DNA from: Rhodovastum sp963804495
GTDB taxonomy: Bacteria > Pseudomonadota > Alphaproteobacteria > Acetobacterales > Acetobacteraceae
Direction: 5' to 3'
DNA: 64,000 nucleotides
NCBI GenBank assembly: GCA_963804495.1
Contig: CAWDQN010000015.1
Span: forward strand, 117,373-181,372
Both the position numbers and the translations under genes were made by a program. Positions 18,596-30,080 of this stretch are shown here, in pieces; positions within the stretch are counted from its first letter, which is position 1; every line of letters begins with the position of its first letter. Below the pieces are notes generated by a model, which saw only the letters and a list, made by a program, of their open reading frames with translations, did no database searches and was not told the DNA's origin.

Positions 18596-19783
18596 ATGCG
18601 CGACAAGGGCGAATTCCTGTTCACTTCCGAGTCGGTCTCGGAAGGCCATCCCGATAAGGTCGCCGACCGGCTCAGCGACACCGTGTTGGATGCATTCCTG
18701 GCCGCCGACCCGTATGCGCGCGTTGCCTGCGAAACGCTGGTCACCACCAACCGGGTTGTGCTGGCGGGCGAAACCCGCGGCCCTGGCACCGTGACGCACG
18801 ACTACCTGGCACATCTCGCCCGCCTGGCGATTAAGGACATCGGCTACGAGCAGGAGGGGTTCCACTGGCGCACCGCCGATGTGACCGTGCATCTGCACGC
18901 GCAGTCGGCGGATATCGCCCAAGGCGTGGACTCGGCCGGCAACAAGGACGAGGGCGCCGGCGACCAGGGCATCATGTTCGGCTACGCCACGAGCGAAACG
19001 CCGACGCTCATGCCGGCGCCGCTCTATTATGCCCATGAGCTGCTGCGGACCATCCGCGACCGCCGCCACGCCGGCGACGCCAGCGTGGCCGGGTTGCTGC
19101 CCGATGCGAAAAGCCAGGTGACCCTGCGGTACGTCGACGGCAGACCGGTGGGTGCGACCAGCGTGGTGATCTCCACCCAGCATGAGGAGCATCTGGAGCA
19201 GTCGCAGATCAAGGCGCTGCTGCTGCCGCTGATCGAGAGCACGCTGCCGCCCGGCTGGCTGCCGGCGGAAAAAGAGATCTACATCAACCCGACCGGAAAG
19301 TTCGTCATCGGCGGACCGGACGGCGATTGCGGCCTGACCGGGCGCAAGATCATTGTCGACACCTATGGCGGCGCGGCCCCGCATGGCGGCGGCGCCTTCA
19401 GCGGCAAGGATCCGACCAAGGTGGACCGCAGCGCCGCCTATGTGGCGCGTTATTTGGCCAAGAACGTGGTCGCCGCCGGCCTGGCAGAGCGGGCTACCTT
19501 GCAGCTCAGCTATGCGATCGGCGTGTCCCACCCGCTTTCGGTGTATGTCGAGTTGCACGGCAACCCGTACGAGGTCAGCGAGGCGAAGCTGGAAAGGGTG
19601 CTGCGCGAACTGGTCAACCTGACCCCGCGCGGCATCCGCGAACACCTGCACCTGAACCGGCCGATCTATGTGCCGACCTCGGCGTACGGCCATTTCGGTC
19701 GCGAGCCGGACGCCGAACGGGGCACCTTCACCTGGGAAAAGACCGACCTGGTACCGGCGCTCAAGTCCGCCTTCGGGCGCTGA
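18596..19783 (+). CDS. metK: S-adenosylmethionine synthetase
   Basis: A 395-residue enzyme that makes SAM from methionine and ATP. It starts MRDKGEFLFTSESVSEGHPD and has the signature hexapeptide region GAGDQGIMFGYA and the P-loop-like GGGAFSGKDPTKVDRS. Length and motifs are normal. SAM supplies the radical SAM protein and methyltransferases elsewhere in this window, though no direct coupling is implied. The stop overlaps the apparent start of trmB. Confidence 0.96.
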   Translation: MRDKGEFLFTSESVSEGHPDKVADRLSDTVLDAFLAADPYARVACETLVTTNRVVLAGETRGPGTVTHDYLAHLARLAIKDIGYEQEGFHWRTADVTVHLHAQSADIAQGVDSAGNKDEGAGDQGIMFGYATSETPTLMPAPLYYAHELLRTIRDRRHAGDASVAGLLPDAKSQVTLRYVDGRPVGATSVVISTQHEEHLEQSQIKALLLPLIESTLPPGWLPAEKEIYINPTGKFVIGGPDGDCGLTGRKIIVDTYGGAAPHGGGAFSGKDPTKVDRSAAYVARYLAKNVVAAGLAERATLQLSYAIGVSHPLSVYVELHGNPYEVSEAKLERVLRELVNLTPRGIREHLHLNRPIYVPTSAYGHFGREPDAERGTFTWEKTDLVPALKSAFGR

Positions 19784-20508
19784 CCGACGACAGCGGGCGG
19801 CGGCTGAAGCCGCCGCCGGATCGTCTGTATGGCCGCGCCCGCGGCCACTCCCTGCGACCCCGGCAGCAACTGTTGCTGGACGCCGCCCTGCCGCGCCTCC
19901 GCTTCAACCTGGCCCGGGCGGCGGACCCCTTGTCCGCATTTGCACAACGCCCGGCCGAGCTGTGGCTGGAGGTCGGTTTCGGCGGCGGCGAGCACGCGCG
20001 GGCATTGGCGGCGGCGTATCCCCAGGCCGGGCTGATCGCCTGCGAGGTCTTCGTCAACGGGGTGTGCTCGCTGCTGTCGCGGCTGGTACCGGAGGGCGGC
20101 GAGGCCGAGGCGCCCCTGCCGGGCAACCTGCGCATCTGGGACGAGGATGCGCGCCCGCTGATCCGGGCCCTGCCGGATGTCTGCCTGGACCGGATGTTCC
20201 TGCTGTTTCCCGATCCCTGGCCGAAGGCACGCCACGCCAAGCGCCGCTTCGTGCATCCGGCCATGCTGGCCGACGTTGCACGGGTGCTGAAGCCGGGGGC
20301 GGAATGGCGCATTGCCAGCGATGATCCGACCTATCAGCACTGGGTGGCCGAGGTGCTGGCGGCGCAGCTTCTGTTCGACGCGCCGCCGCCGGCGACCACG
20401 CGGCCCGCGGGTTGGCCGTCGACCCGCTACGAGGCGAAGGCACTCGCCGCCGGGCGGACGCCGCTCTACTGGTCGTTGCGGCGGGCGCCTAACGTCGCCG
20501 CCAAGTGA
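19780..20508 (+). CDS. trmB: tRNA (guanine46-N7)-methyltransferase
   Basis: About 242 residues. It contains RLYGRARGHSLRPRQQLLL, the SAM-binding loop LEVGFGGGEHARALA and the TrmB motif FLLFPDPWPKARHAKRRFV. It methylates G46 in the tRNA variable loop. No ATG, GTG or TTG exists between the end of metK and the first conserved residues. The best start is therefore CTG 19780, which overlaps the metK stop as CTGA. This suggests translational coupling with a rare start codon, or a base error here. The 3' end overlaps the convergent glycosyltransferase gene by 20 bases. Confidence 0.88.
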   Translation: MTDDSGRRLKPPPDRLYGRARGHSLRPRQQLLLDAALPRLRFNLARAADPLSAFAQRPAELWLEVGFGGGEHARALAAAYPQAGLIACEVFVNGVCSLLSRLVPEGGEAEAPLPGNLRIWDEDARPLIRALPDVCLDRMFLLFPDPWPKARHAKRRFVHPAMLADVARVLKPGAEWRIASDDPTYQHWVAEVLAAQLLFDAPPPATTRPAGWPSTRYEAKALAAGRTPLYWSLRRAPNVAAK

Positions 20509-21715
20509 TGACCGAACTCACCGCATAGTTCCATACCAGGCTCATCACCGCGCCGGCCAGTCCGGCCAGCCACCAGGCCGACTGCACCGAAGGTCCGAAA
20601 AGAAACGCCGCCACCCCCACGTTGCCCACCGCGCCCACGCTGCAGATCGCCGCGAAGGTGGCCAGCCCGCGCAGGAACCCCCAGCCATGCAGCCGGTTCT
20701 CGCGGAAGGTAAAAATGTTGTTGAGCACAAAATTGCCGGCGATGGCGCAGCCGGTGGCGATCGCCTGGGCGGTGGAAAACTCGAGCGCGACCAGCGTCAG
20801 GCACAGCCGCAGAACGATCAGGTGACCGGCAATGCCCAGCGCGCCGACCGCGGCGAACAGCAGGAAGCGCACCGGCACGATATGGCCGACCAGTTTGTCG
20901 GCGATTAGCATGGCGAAGTCGCGCAGAACCCCGGCATCGAGCTTGCTCTCGCCGGCGGTGCGGCTGCGGAATTCATAAGGCAGCTCGACCAGGCGCGGCG
21001 GCGCCGGCAGCGAGGCCAGAATGTCCAGCAGGATTTTGAACCCCATGGCTGAGAGATTGCGTACCGCCCGCTCGAACGTGTCGCGGCGGATCATGAAAAA
21101 GCCGCTCATCGGGTCGGTGACCGGGGCGCGCAGCACGATGTGGCTCAAGCTTGTGGCGAAACTGGACATGCCGGCGCGCCGGCGGTCCCAATCACCGAGC
21201 CCGCCGCCGCCCACGTAGCGGCTGCCGATCGCCAGTTCGAAGCCTTGGTCGCGCAGGGACGACAGCATGCGCGGCAGCAACGCCTCATCGTGCTGCAGGT
21301 CGCCGTCCATGGCGGCGACATAAGGGGCAAGGCTGGCCTGCGCGCCTTCGATGAACGCCGACGCCAGGCCGCGCCGGCCGATCCGGTGCAGCAGCCGCAC
21401 CCGCGGATCGGCGGCGCCGATTGCGGCAACGGCTGCGCGGGTGCCGTCGGTGGAGTTGTCATCGACGAAGATGGCTTCCCATGCGATGTCATCCAGCACC
21501 GCATCCAGCCGCTCGACGAGGCGGGCGATGTTGCCTTCCTCGTTCAGCACGGGAATGACGATACACAGGACGGGCGGGCACAGGGCGGGCGGGCACAGGG
21601 CGGGCGGGCACAGGGCGGGCGGGCACAGGCCGGACGGGCAGGGGGCAGCGGCGTGTGCCTCAGCCCCTGCCTGGGCGGGCTCGCTGGCGGTCCGGTGCGG
21701 AGCGGCATCGTTCAT
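20489..21715 (-). CDS. GT2 glycosyltransferase fused to a GtrA-like membrane domain
   Basis: About 408 residues from ATG 21715. After a low-complexity N-terminus made of CPPAL-type pentapeptides comes a dolichol-phosphate mannosyltransferase-like domain. Its motifs are IVIPVLNEEGNIARLVERL, FVDDNSTDGTRAA and MDGDLQHD. A C-terminal GtrA-like domain with four hydrophobic segments follows (from VRFLLFAAVGALGIAGHLIV). Such fusions transfer a sugar to a polyprenyl phosphate carrier at the inner membrane for later extracytoplasmic glycosylation. A longer frame upstream (to 21751) is possible. It is a single gene, convergent with trmB. Confidence 0.85.
   Translation of the reverse strand: MNDAAPHRTASEPAQAGAEAHAAAPCPSGLCPPALCPPALCPPALCPPVLCIVIPVLNEEGNIARLVERLDAVLDDIAWEAIFVDDNSTDGTRAAVAAIGAADPRVRLLHRIGRRGLASAFIEGAQASLAPYVAAMDGDLQHDEALLPRMLSSLRDQGFELAIGSRYVGGGGLGDWDRRRAGMSSFATSLSHIVLRAPVTDPMSGFFMIRRDTFERAVRNLSAMGFKILLDILASLPAPPRLVELPYEFRSRTAGESKLDAGVLRDFAMLIADKLVGHIVPVRFLLFAAVGALGIAGHLIVLRLCLTLVALEFSTAQAIATGCAIAGNFVLNNIFTFRENRLHGWGFLRGLATFAAICSVGAVGNVGVAAFLFGPSVQSAWWLAGLAGAVMSLVWNYAVSSVITWRRR
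21564..21638. repeat. 15-bp tandem repeat, five units, inside the GT2-GtrA gene
   Basis: Five head-to-tail units of CACAGGGCGGGCGGG (the first and last with one or two changes) lie in the 5' part of the glycosyltransferase gene. They encode repeated CPPAL/CPPVL/CPSGL pentapeptides on the reverse strand. Unit length is a multiple of three, so copy-number changes keep the frame. Confidence 0.9.
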
Positions 21716-21821
21716 CCCCTGCCGATACAGCAAACCGCCCCGCCAGGCCACAAGGCGGCTCTTGCAAGCTCCGATAGTGACGCCTAGATTGCCGGCTCAA
21801 TCATCTTCCGATCGTTATGGA

Positions 21822-21848
21822 GGGTGGCCCTAACGGGCCGCCTTTTTT
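21822..21848 (+). terminator. terminator-like hairpin with T-run just before rimP
   Basis: GGTGGCCC, a TAAC loop and GGGCCGCC form a stem followed by TTTTTT. The T-run ends four bases before the apparent rimP TTG start. It may be an attenuator of the nusA operon, whose product acts on such hairpins. Confidence 0.65.
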
Positions 21849-21851
21849 GTT

Positions 21852-22388
21852 TTGGAGCGACACCCCGACCTGTCCGACCTGCCCCATCATACCGGCCTGG
21901 AAGCCCGCGTGGCTGGCATCGTTGCGCCCACGCTGGCCGACATGGGCTACGAGCTGGTGCGCGTTGCCATTCTGGGCCGGGAACAGCCGACCGTGCAGAT
22001 CATGGCGGACCGGGCCGACGGTGGCCAGATCACGGTGGACGACTGCGAGGCCATCAGCCGTGCCCTCGGCGCCGTGCTGGACGTGGAGGACCCTGTCCCC
22101 GGCGCCTGGACGCTGGAAGTCAGCTCCGCCGGGATCGACCGGCCGCTGACCCGCCGCAGGGATTGGAACCGCTTTGCCGGTCATCTGGCGCGCGCCGAAA
22201 TGGCGGTGCCGCTGCCGGACGGCCGCCGCCGCTTCTCCGGCGTCGTGCTGGGTGCCGATGCCACCCATGCAAGGCTGCGCGTGGACGAGGCCGAGGTCGC
22301 CCTGCCGCTCGCCGACATCCGCCGCGCCAGGTTGGTGCTCACCGACGAACTGATCGCCGCCACCGCGACCCCGCGCCCGGCCAACTAA
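21852..22388 (+). CDS. rimP: ribosome maturation factor RimP
   Basis: A 178-residue protein needed for 30S subunit maturation. Conserved parts are LADMGYELVRVAI, then LEVSSAGIDRPLTRRRDW and a C-terminal SH3-like domain. The start is probably TTG 21852, placed directly after a terminator-like hairpin, but the exact start is uncertain. It is the first gene of the rimP-nusA-ylxR-infB-rbfA operon, in the standard bacterial order. Confidence 0.92.
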   Translation: MERHPDLSDLPHHTGLEARVAGIVAPTLADMGYELVRVAILGREQPTVQIMADRADGGQITVDDCEAISRALGAVLDVEDPVPGAWTLEVSSAGIDRPLTRRRDWNRFAGHLARAEMAVPLPDGRRRFSGVVLGADATHARLRVDEAEVALPLADIRRARLVLTDELIAATATPRPAN

Positions 22389-22443
22389 GCCCCAACCAGG
22401 CCGCGAGCCAGGCCCCCAACCAGGCCAAAAGAGGACCCGCTTC

Positions 22444-23994
22444 ATGGACACCGCCATCGCCCGCCCCGAACTGCTCCTGGTGGCAGACGCCGTGGCCCGG
22501 GAAAAATCGATCGATCGCGAAGAAGTGTTGGAGGCGATGGAGCAGGCCATCCAGAAGGCCGGACGCGCCAAATACGGGCACGAGAAGGATATCCGCGCCA
22601 CCATCGACCGCAAGACCGGCGATGTCCGGCTGTCGCGTTGGACCGAGGCGGTGGAGGCGGTGGAGAACGAGGAAACCCAGATCCCGGTCCACATCGCCCG
22701 CAAGTTCAAACCGGAGATCAATGTCGGCGAATACATCGTCGACCCGTTGCCGCCGATCGATTTCGGCCGCATCGCCGCCCAGACCGCCAAGCAGGTGATC
22801 GTCCAGCGCGTGCGCGAGTACGAGCGCCGCCGGCAATACGACGAGTTCAAGGACCGCGTCGGCGAGATCGTCAACGGCACCGTCAAGCGCACCGAATACG
22901 GCAATCTCATGGTCGAAATCGGCCGCGCCGAGGCGCTGCTGCGCCGCGACGAGCTGATCCCGCGCGAAAGCTTCCGCAACGGCGACCGGGTGCGGGCCTA
23001 TATCTACGATGTGCGCGAAGAACCGCGCGGGCCGCAGATTTTTCTCTCCCGCACCCACCCCGGGTTCCTGGCCAAGCTGTTCGCCCAGGAGGTGCCGGAA
23101 ATCTATGACGGCATCATCGAAATCAAGGCGGTGGCCCGCGATCCGGGCAGCCGCGCGAAAATGGCGGTGATCAGTCGCGACGCGTCGATCGATCCGGTCG
23201 GCGCCTGCGTGGGTATGCGCGGCTCGCGTGTGCAGGCCGTGGTGCAGGAGCTGCAGGGCGAGAAGATCGACATCATTCCCTGGTCGCCCAACACCGCCAC
23301 TTTCGTGGTCAACGCGCTCGCCCCCGCCGAAGTGAGCAAGGTGGTGATGGACGAGGAGGCCGGGCGCTGCGAGGTTGTGGTGCCGGATGACCAGCTCAGC
23401 CTTGCCATCGGCCGGCGTGGGCAGAATGTCCGCCTGGCCAGTCAGCTCACCCGCTGGGATATCGATATCCTGACCGAGGCGGAGGAAAGCGAACGCCGCC
23501 AGGAAGAATTCCGCCGCCGCACCGGCCTGTTCGTCGAGGCGCTTGATGTCGACGATGTGATCGCCGGCCTGCTGGTGACCGAAGGCTTCAACACCGTCGA
23601 GGAACTGGCTTTCGTGCCGCCGGATGAATTGTCCGAAATCGAGGGGTTCGACGAAAATGTCGCCGCCGAGCTGATCCGCCGCGCCGAGCAGTTCCTGATC
23701 AAGCGCGACAACGAGCTGACCGAGCAGCGCATCGCGCTCGGCGTCAGCGAAGAAGTGGCGGCGATCGAATCACTGACGCCGGCGATGCTGGTGGCGTTGG
23801 GGGAAAAAGGGGTGAAGACCCTGGACGACCTGGCCGATCTCGCTTCCGACGAGCTGGTGGAAATCGTCGGCGAGGCCAACATGGACGAGGCGGTGGCCAA
23901 CGATGTCATCATGGCCGCCCGGGCGCATTGGTTCGGCGATGAAGAGGGCCCCGCGGACGGCGGCGACGCAATAGGGGAGGCTGGCCACGGCTGA
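22444..23994 (+). CDS. nusA: transcription termination/antitermination factor NusA
   Basis: 516 residues: an N-terminal RNA polymerase-binding domain (from REKSIDREEVLEAMEQAI), an S1 domain (GEIVNGTVKRTEYGN), two KH domains (IDPVGACVGMRGSRVQAV and LAIGRRGQNVRLASQL) and helix-hairpin-helix acidic repeats at the C-terminus. It modulates pausing, intrinsic termination and antitermination. It lies 55 bases after rimP and four bases before the YlxR gene, and is probably autoregulated through the hairpin ahead of rimP. Confidence 0.96.
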   Translation: MDTAIARPELLLVADAVAREKSIDREEVLEAMEQAIQKAGRAKYGHEKDIRATIDRKTGDVRLSRWTEAVEAVENEETQIPVHIARKFKPEINVGEYIVDPLPPIDFGRIAAQTAKQVIVQRVREYERRRQYDEFKDRVGEIVNGTVKRTEYGNLMVEIGRAEALLRRDELIPRESFRNGDRVRAYIYDVREEPRGPQIFLSRTHPGFLAKLFAQEVPEIYDGIIEIKAVARDPGSRAKMAVISRDASIDPVGACVGMRGSRVQAVVQELQGEKIDIIPWSPNTATFVVNALAPAEVSKVVMDEEAGRCEVVVPDDQLSLAIGRRGQNVRLASQLTRWDIDILTEAEESERRQEEFRRRTGLFVEALDVDDVIAGLLVTEGFNTVEELAFVPPDELSEIEGFDENVAAELIRRAEQFLIKRDNELTEQRIALGVSEEVAAIESLTPAMLVALGEKGVKTLDDLADLASDELVEIVGEANMDEAVANDVIMAARAHWFGDEEGPADGGDAIGEAGHG

Positions 23995-23998
23995 GTCA

Positions 23999-24886
23999 TT
24001 GCACGCGTCCGAGCCCTTGCAAGAATCCGGAGTTTCGAAAGCGTCTGCGCTTTCGCGCATCGGCGACGGCGCGGGCGACACCGGACCGACCGGAGAAGCG
24101 GACGACAACGAGCCGGACCGCGGCCCGCTGCGCCGCTGTGCGGTGACCCGCGAGCGCCTGCCCAAAGAGCGGATGATCCGCTTTGTCATCGGCCCCGACC
24201 GGGCGGTGGTTCCCGATCTGGCCGCAAGGCTGCCCGGGCGGGGAATTTGGTTGAGCGCGCGGGGGGATGTGATAGAAACCGCCTGCACCCGGGGCGCCTT
24301 CGCAAGGGCGGCTCGCGGGCCGGTGTCGGTCCCCCCTGATCTGAGGTCTGGTCTGCAGGCGGCGCTGTCCCGGCGGTTTGTCGATCACCTGGGCTTGGCG
24401 CGTCGGGCGGGACAGGCGGTGGCTGGCTTCGCCAAGGCGCGGGAGTGGCTCTCTTCCGGGCGGGCGGCGCTGGTGGTGCAGGCCGACGACGGCAGCGCGG
24501 AGGAACGGCAGCGCTTCCTGGGTGGCTGGGACGGACCGGTCGTCGCGCCGCTGGACAGTGAGCGGCTGGGCGCGGTGTTCGGCCGGGAACGTGCGGTGCA
24601 CGTGGCGATCGCGGCGGGCCGTCTGGCGGAGACGCTGCGGCACGAGGCGGGGCGACTGGCTGGGCTGGCCGAGGGCCGGTTGGCTGGAGAGAAATCGGCA
24701 CCGGGGCCGCGGATCGCGCCGAATGAGACCGCGCCGGATGAAAGCGCGCCGGGCAAAAGCGCGCCGGGCAAAAGCGCATCGGGCGAAAGCGCGCTGGCAA
24801 CGGGGCGCGACGGCGCGAGGCGTCAGAAAACCAATTCACCGCCCGGCGCCGCCGGGCGGAACGATGTGCAGGGTACAGGCGGGTAG
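23999..24886 (+). CDS. YlxR-type (DUF448) RNA-binding protein with an L7Ae-like domain
   Basis: 295 residues from TTG 23999. The DUF448 core reads RRCAVTRERLPKERMIRF, followed by LPGRGIWLSA. A middle L7Ae-like domain (FVDHLGLARRAGQAVAGF) follows. The C-terminal tail has short Ser-Ala-Pro-Gly-Lys repeats (about 24735-24795). In alphaproteobacteria this two-domain protein normally sits between nusA and infB, as here, and probably binds rRNA or RNA polymerase; its exact role is not settled. It directly abuts the infB start (stop at 24886, ATG at 24887). Confidence 0.85.
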   Translation: MHASEPLQESGVSKASALSRIGDGAGDTGPTGEADDNEPDRGPLRRCAVTRERLPKERMIRFVIGPDRAVVPDLAARLPGRGIWLSARGDVIETACTRGAFARAARGPVSVPPDLRSGLQAALSRRFVDHLGLARRAGQAVAGFAKAREWLSSGRAALVVQADDGSAEERQRFLGGWDGPVVAPLDSERLGAVFGRERAVHVAIAAGRLAETLRHEAGRLAGLAEGRLAGEKSAPGPRIAPNETAPDESAPGKSAPGKSASGESALATGRDGARRQKTNSPPGAAGRNDVQGTGG

Positions 24887-27540
<2,654 letters not shown>

Positions 27541-27544
<4 letters not shown>

Positions 27545-27939
27545 GGCAGGCGGCTGCCGGCTATGCGCCGAAACCTCCCAGCCAGCGGCAGCTGCGCGTG
27601 GCGGAAGAAATCCGGCACGTGCTGGCGGGTGTGTTCGCACGCGGGGAAATCCGCGACCCTGCCCTCGCGGACGTGCTGATCACCGTGACCGAGGTGCGGA
27701 TCAGCCCGGACCTCAAGCACGCCACCGCGTTCGTGACCCGGCTCGGCCGGTCCGACATCGGCGAGAAGCTGCCGGCGCTGCGCCGGGCGTCGCCCTTTCT
27801 GCGGTCGCAACTGGCACGCTCGCTGCGGTTGCGCTGCGCGCCGGAGGTGCATTTCCAGGCCGACACCAGTATCGACAACGCCATGCATATCGATGCGCTG
27901 CTGCACGCGCCGGAGGTACGGCGCGACCTGGCCGGCTGA
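27541..27939 (+). CDS. rbfA: 30S ribosome-binding factor RbfA
   Basis: About 132 residues with the RbfA core PSQRQLRVAEEIRHVLAGVF, then VTVTEVRISPDLKHATAFV-like sequence (ITVTEVRISPDLKHATAFV here). It is a KH-type cold-shock factor for 16S 5'-end maturation. The likely start is TTG 27541, overlapping the infB stop as TTGA. A GTG at 27514 would give nine more residues. The position after infB is standard. Confidence 0.93.
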
Positions 27940-27972
27940 ACCGGACACGGCGTGGATGCGGAGACCCGTTGA

Positions 27973-28248
27973 ATGAACATGAAGGAAGCCGTCTCGGCCG
28001 CGAAGCTCTGTGTGCGCGATCTGTTCGCCGACGAAAAACTGGGAGATATCGGGCTGGAGGAAGTTGCCTTCGAGCCCGAGCAGCGGCTCTGGCGCGTCAC
28101 CATCGGGTTTTCCCGGCCGTGGGAGGTGACCATCGGATTCCTGCCGGTGAGCGGACAGGGTGGCGGGCGCATTTACAAAGTCCTTTCCCTGGCCGCTGAC
28201 GACGGGCGGGTGGTGTCGATCAGGGATCGCGACCTCTCGCCGCTTTGA
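27973..28248 (+). CDS. small conserved-looking hypothetical protein
   Basis: 91 residues, no family recognised. It is acidic at the N-terminus (MKEAVSAAKLCVRDLFADEK), then has beta-strand-like, Trp-containing sequence (WRVTIGFSRPWEVTIGF) and ends YKVLSLAADDGRVVSIRDRD. There is no signal peptide or membrane segment. It lies 33 bases after rbfA in the same direction, followed by a hairpin repeat that separates it from truB. Codon use matches its neighbours, so I regard it as real. Confidence 0.65.
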   Translation: MNMKEAVSAAKLCVRDLFADEKLGDIGLEEVAFEPEQRLWRVTIGFSRPWEVTIGFLPVSGQGGGRIYKVLSLAADDGRVVSIRDRDLSPL

Positions 28249-28253
28249 GACAG

Positions 28254-28312
28254 AAGGCCGGGGCTCTGCCCCGGACCCGCAAGGGGACGGTGGCCCCCTT
28301 GACCCCAATACG
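28254..28312. repeat. GC-rich palindromic intergenic repeat (copy 3)
   Basis: GGCCGGGGCTCTGCCCCGGACC forms a hairpin (CCGGGGC with GCCCCGG), followed by a GGGGACGGTGGCCCCC-type second hairpin. It belongs to the same family as the copy after trxA and lies between the 91-residue gene and truB. Confidence 0.65.
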
Positions 28313-28443
28313 CAAGAAAAATTCTTGATTTCAAAGACTTATGGTCCCTGGTGGGTTTGGGGCGGAGCCCAGTCCCTTTTTTACCTTCCCCTCATGACGC
28401 CGGCATGATCTATGCGCCCCCCCATTTCCCGAACAAGGGCCGC

Positions 28444-29370
28444 ATGCGCCAACGCAAACAACGCGGCCGTCCGCTGGACGGCTGGCTCGTCATCGACAAG
28501 CCTGAGGGGCTGACCAGCACCGATGTCGTGAACCGCCTGAAACGCTGGTTCGACGCCCAGAAATGCGGCCACGGCGGCACCCTTGATCCGCTGGCCACCG
28601 GTGTGCTGCCGATTGCCTTCGGCGCTGCGACGAAGACCGTGCCCTATGTGATGGACGGCACCAAGCTGTACCATTTCACCCTGCGGTTCGGCGAGGCGCG
28701 CGACACCGACGACGCCGACGGGCAGGTGACCGCAGCATCCGACCTGCGACCGACCGACGAGCAGATCCGCGCCGCTTTGCCCGCATTCATCGGCGACATC
28801 ATGCAAGTGCCGCCAGTGTTTTCGGCCGTGAAAGTGGCCGGCGAGCGCGCCTATGACCTCGCCCGGGCCGGCGCCCCGCCGGTGCTGGAGGCGCGGCCGG
28901 CGCGCGTCGACCGGTTCGCGCTGATCGGCCGCCCCGATGCCGACCTTGCCTTGTTCGAAGTGCAGTCCGGTAAGGGTGTCTATATGCGCAGCCTGGCCCG
29001 CGACCTCGCCCGCGCCTGCGGCGCGCTCGGCCACATCGCCGCGCTGCAACGTCTGCGCGTGGGACCCTTCTCGGCGGCGCAGGCGATTCCGCTGGACAAA
29101 TTGCAGCCCACGGAGGATACCCCGCGCGCTTCCCCGGACCTCCTGCTCCCGGTCGCGACCGCGCTGGCCGACATCCCGGCGCTGGCCTTGACCGAGGCGG
29201 AGGCCTCAGGCCTGTCACACGGCCAGGCGATCAGCCTGGTGGTGCTTATGGGCCGCATTCCACGGGCGGCCGATCCCGAAGGGGGTTTGGCCCGCGCCAT
29301 GGCGGGGAGCCGCGTGATCGGGCTGTGCCGGCTGGAGGATGGCTGGCTGAAGCCCGAACGGTTGCTGTAG
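28444..29370 (+). CDS. truB: tRNA pseudouridine55 synthase TruB
   Basis: 308 residues from ATG 28444 (an ATG at 28405 would add 13). Conserved parts are DGWLVIDKPEGLTSTDVVN, the catalytic motif GHGGTLDPLATGVLPIAFG with the active Asp, and SGKGVYMRSLARDLA. It makes psi55 in the T-loop of tRNAs. The chosen start has AAGGG seven bases upstream. It is followed by rpsO after 93 bases, the usual order. Confidence 0.94.
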   Translation: MRQRKQRGRPLDGWLVIDKPEGLTSTDVVNRLKRWFDAQKCGHGGTLDPLATGVLPIAFGAATKTVPYVMDGTKLYHFTLRFGEARDTDDADGQVTAASDLRPTDEQIRAALPAFIGDIMQVPPVFSAVKVAGERAYDLARAGAPPVLEARPARVDRFALIGRPDADLALFEVQSGKGVYMRSLARDLARACGALGHIAALQRLRVGPFSAAQAIPLDKLQPTEDTPRASPDLLLPVATALADIPALALTEAEASGLSHGQAISLVVLMGRIPRAADPEGGLARAMAGSRVIGLCRLEDGWLKPERLL

Positions 29371-29463
29371 CGACCCGATCGCAGCTCGGCTTTCCCGCCG
29401 CGCGGTTCGTTTGCCTGCAGAACCGTTGCACGCGTCCCGCAACCCGATCCAGGAGTATCCCCG

Positions 29464-29733
29464 ATGTCGATCACCGCGGAGCGCCGTTCGGCGCTCGTTT
29501 CCGAGTACGCCACCGGCAAGGACGACACCGGCAGCCCCGAGGTCCAGGTGGCGCTGCTGTCCGAGCGGATCGGCAGCCTGACCGAGCACCTCAAAATCCA
29601 CGCCAAGGATTTCCATAGCCGGCGCGGTCTGCTGATGCTGGTCGGCCGCCGTCGCCGCCTGCTCGACTACCTCAAGAGGAAGGACCAGGCCCGCTACACG
29701 GCCCTGATCGGCCGCCTCAACCTGCGCCGCTGA
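29464..29733 (+). CDS. rpsO: 30S ribosomal protein S15
   Basis: 89 residues, full length, with the S15 signature TGSPEVQVALLSERIGSLTE and the C-terminal DYLKRKDQARYTALIGRLNL. It binds the 16S central domain early in assembly. It lies between truB and pnp as in most proteobacteria. A purine-rich CAGGAG precedes the ATG. Confidence 0.97.
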   Translation: MSITAERRSALVSEYATGKDDTGSPEVQVALLSERIGSLTEHLKIHAKDFHSRRGLLMLVGRRRRLLDYLKRKDQARYTALIGRLNLRR

Positions 29734-30080
29734 TCCGCGCAGAAGGCCATGGTTTCGCCAGTACCCGCGCCTATATAAGGGTTTCGGCCAAGCCCCGCGC
29801 CATGGTGGCGCGGGGAAACGCTTGCCGGGGGAATGGCCCCCGGCCGCCGCGACCGCGGCGGAACGACAGACGGCCGATCCGGCACCTCCGCCCGCTTGGG
29901 AGCCGCGACGGCGTTTCCGGCCACATGGAATGGGACGCGCTGGCGTTCACATCGCGGCTGCCGCGCAGTGCGCAGACCGCCTCCATGCCGCCCGAAACGC
30001 CGTCTCCCGCACCGGAAAGACCACGGATCGCTCCCGCTGACGCCCGTCCGGCCGGTATTCCGCAAGGGAACGACGACACG
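29734..30080 (+). promoter_or_regulatory. rpsO-pnp spacer and pnp leader with strong hairpin
   Basis: 347 bases without a convincing gene, although the pnp frame is open back to 29802. At 29793-29815, CCCCGCGCC and GGCGCGGGG form a perfect 9-bp stem around a 5-base loop. In enterobacteria a pnp leader stem is cut by RNase III for PNPase autoregulation; a similar role here is inference. A purine-rich AAGGGAACG lies before the pnp ATG. Confidence 0.5.

Noticed and set aside
21564..21638. A CRISPR array
   Set aside because: The units are contiguous 15-mers with no spacers and code for a peptide repeat inside a gene.
29802..30080. A 93-residue N-terminal extension of PNPase
   Set aside because: The frame is open, but the sequence is unlike any PNPase and is low in conserved features; homology starts at ATG 30081.
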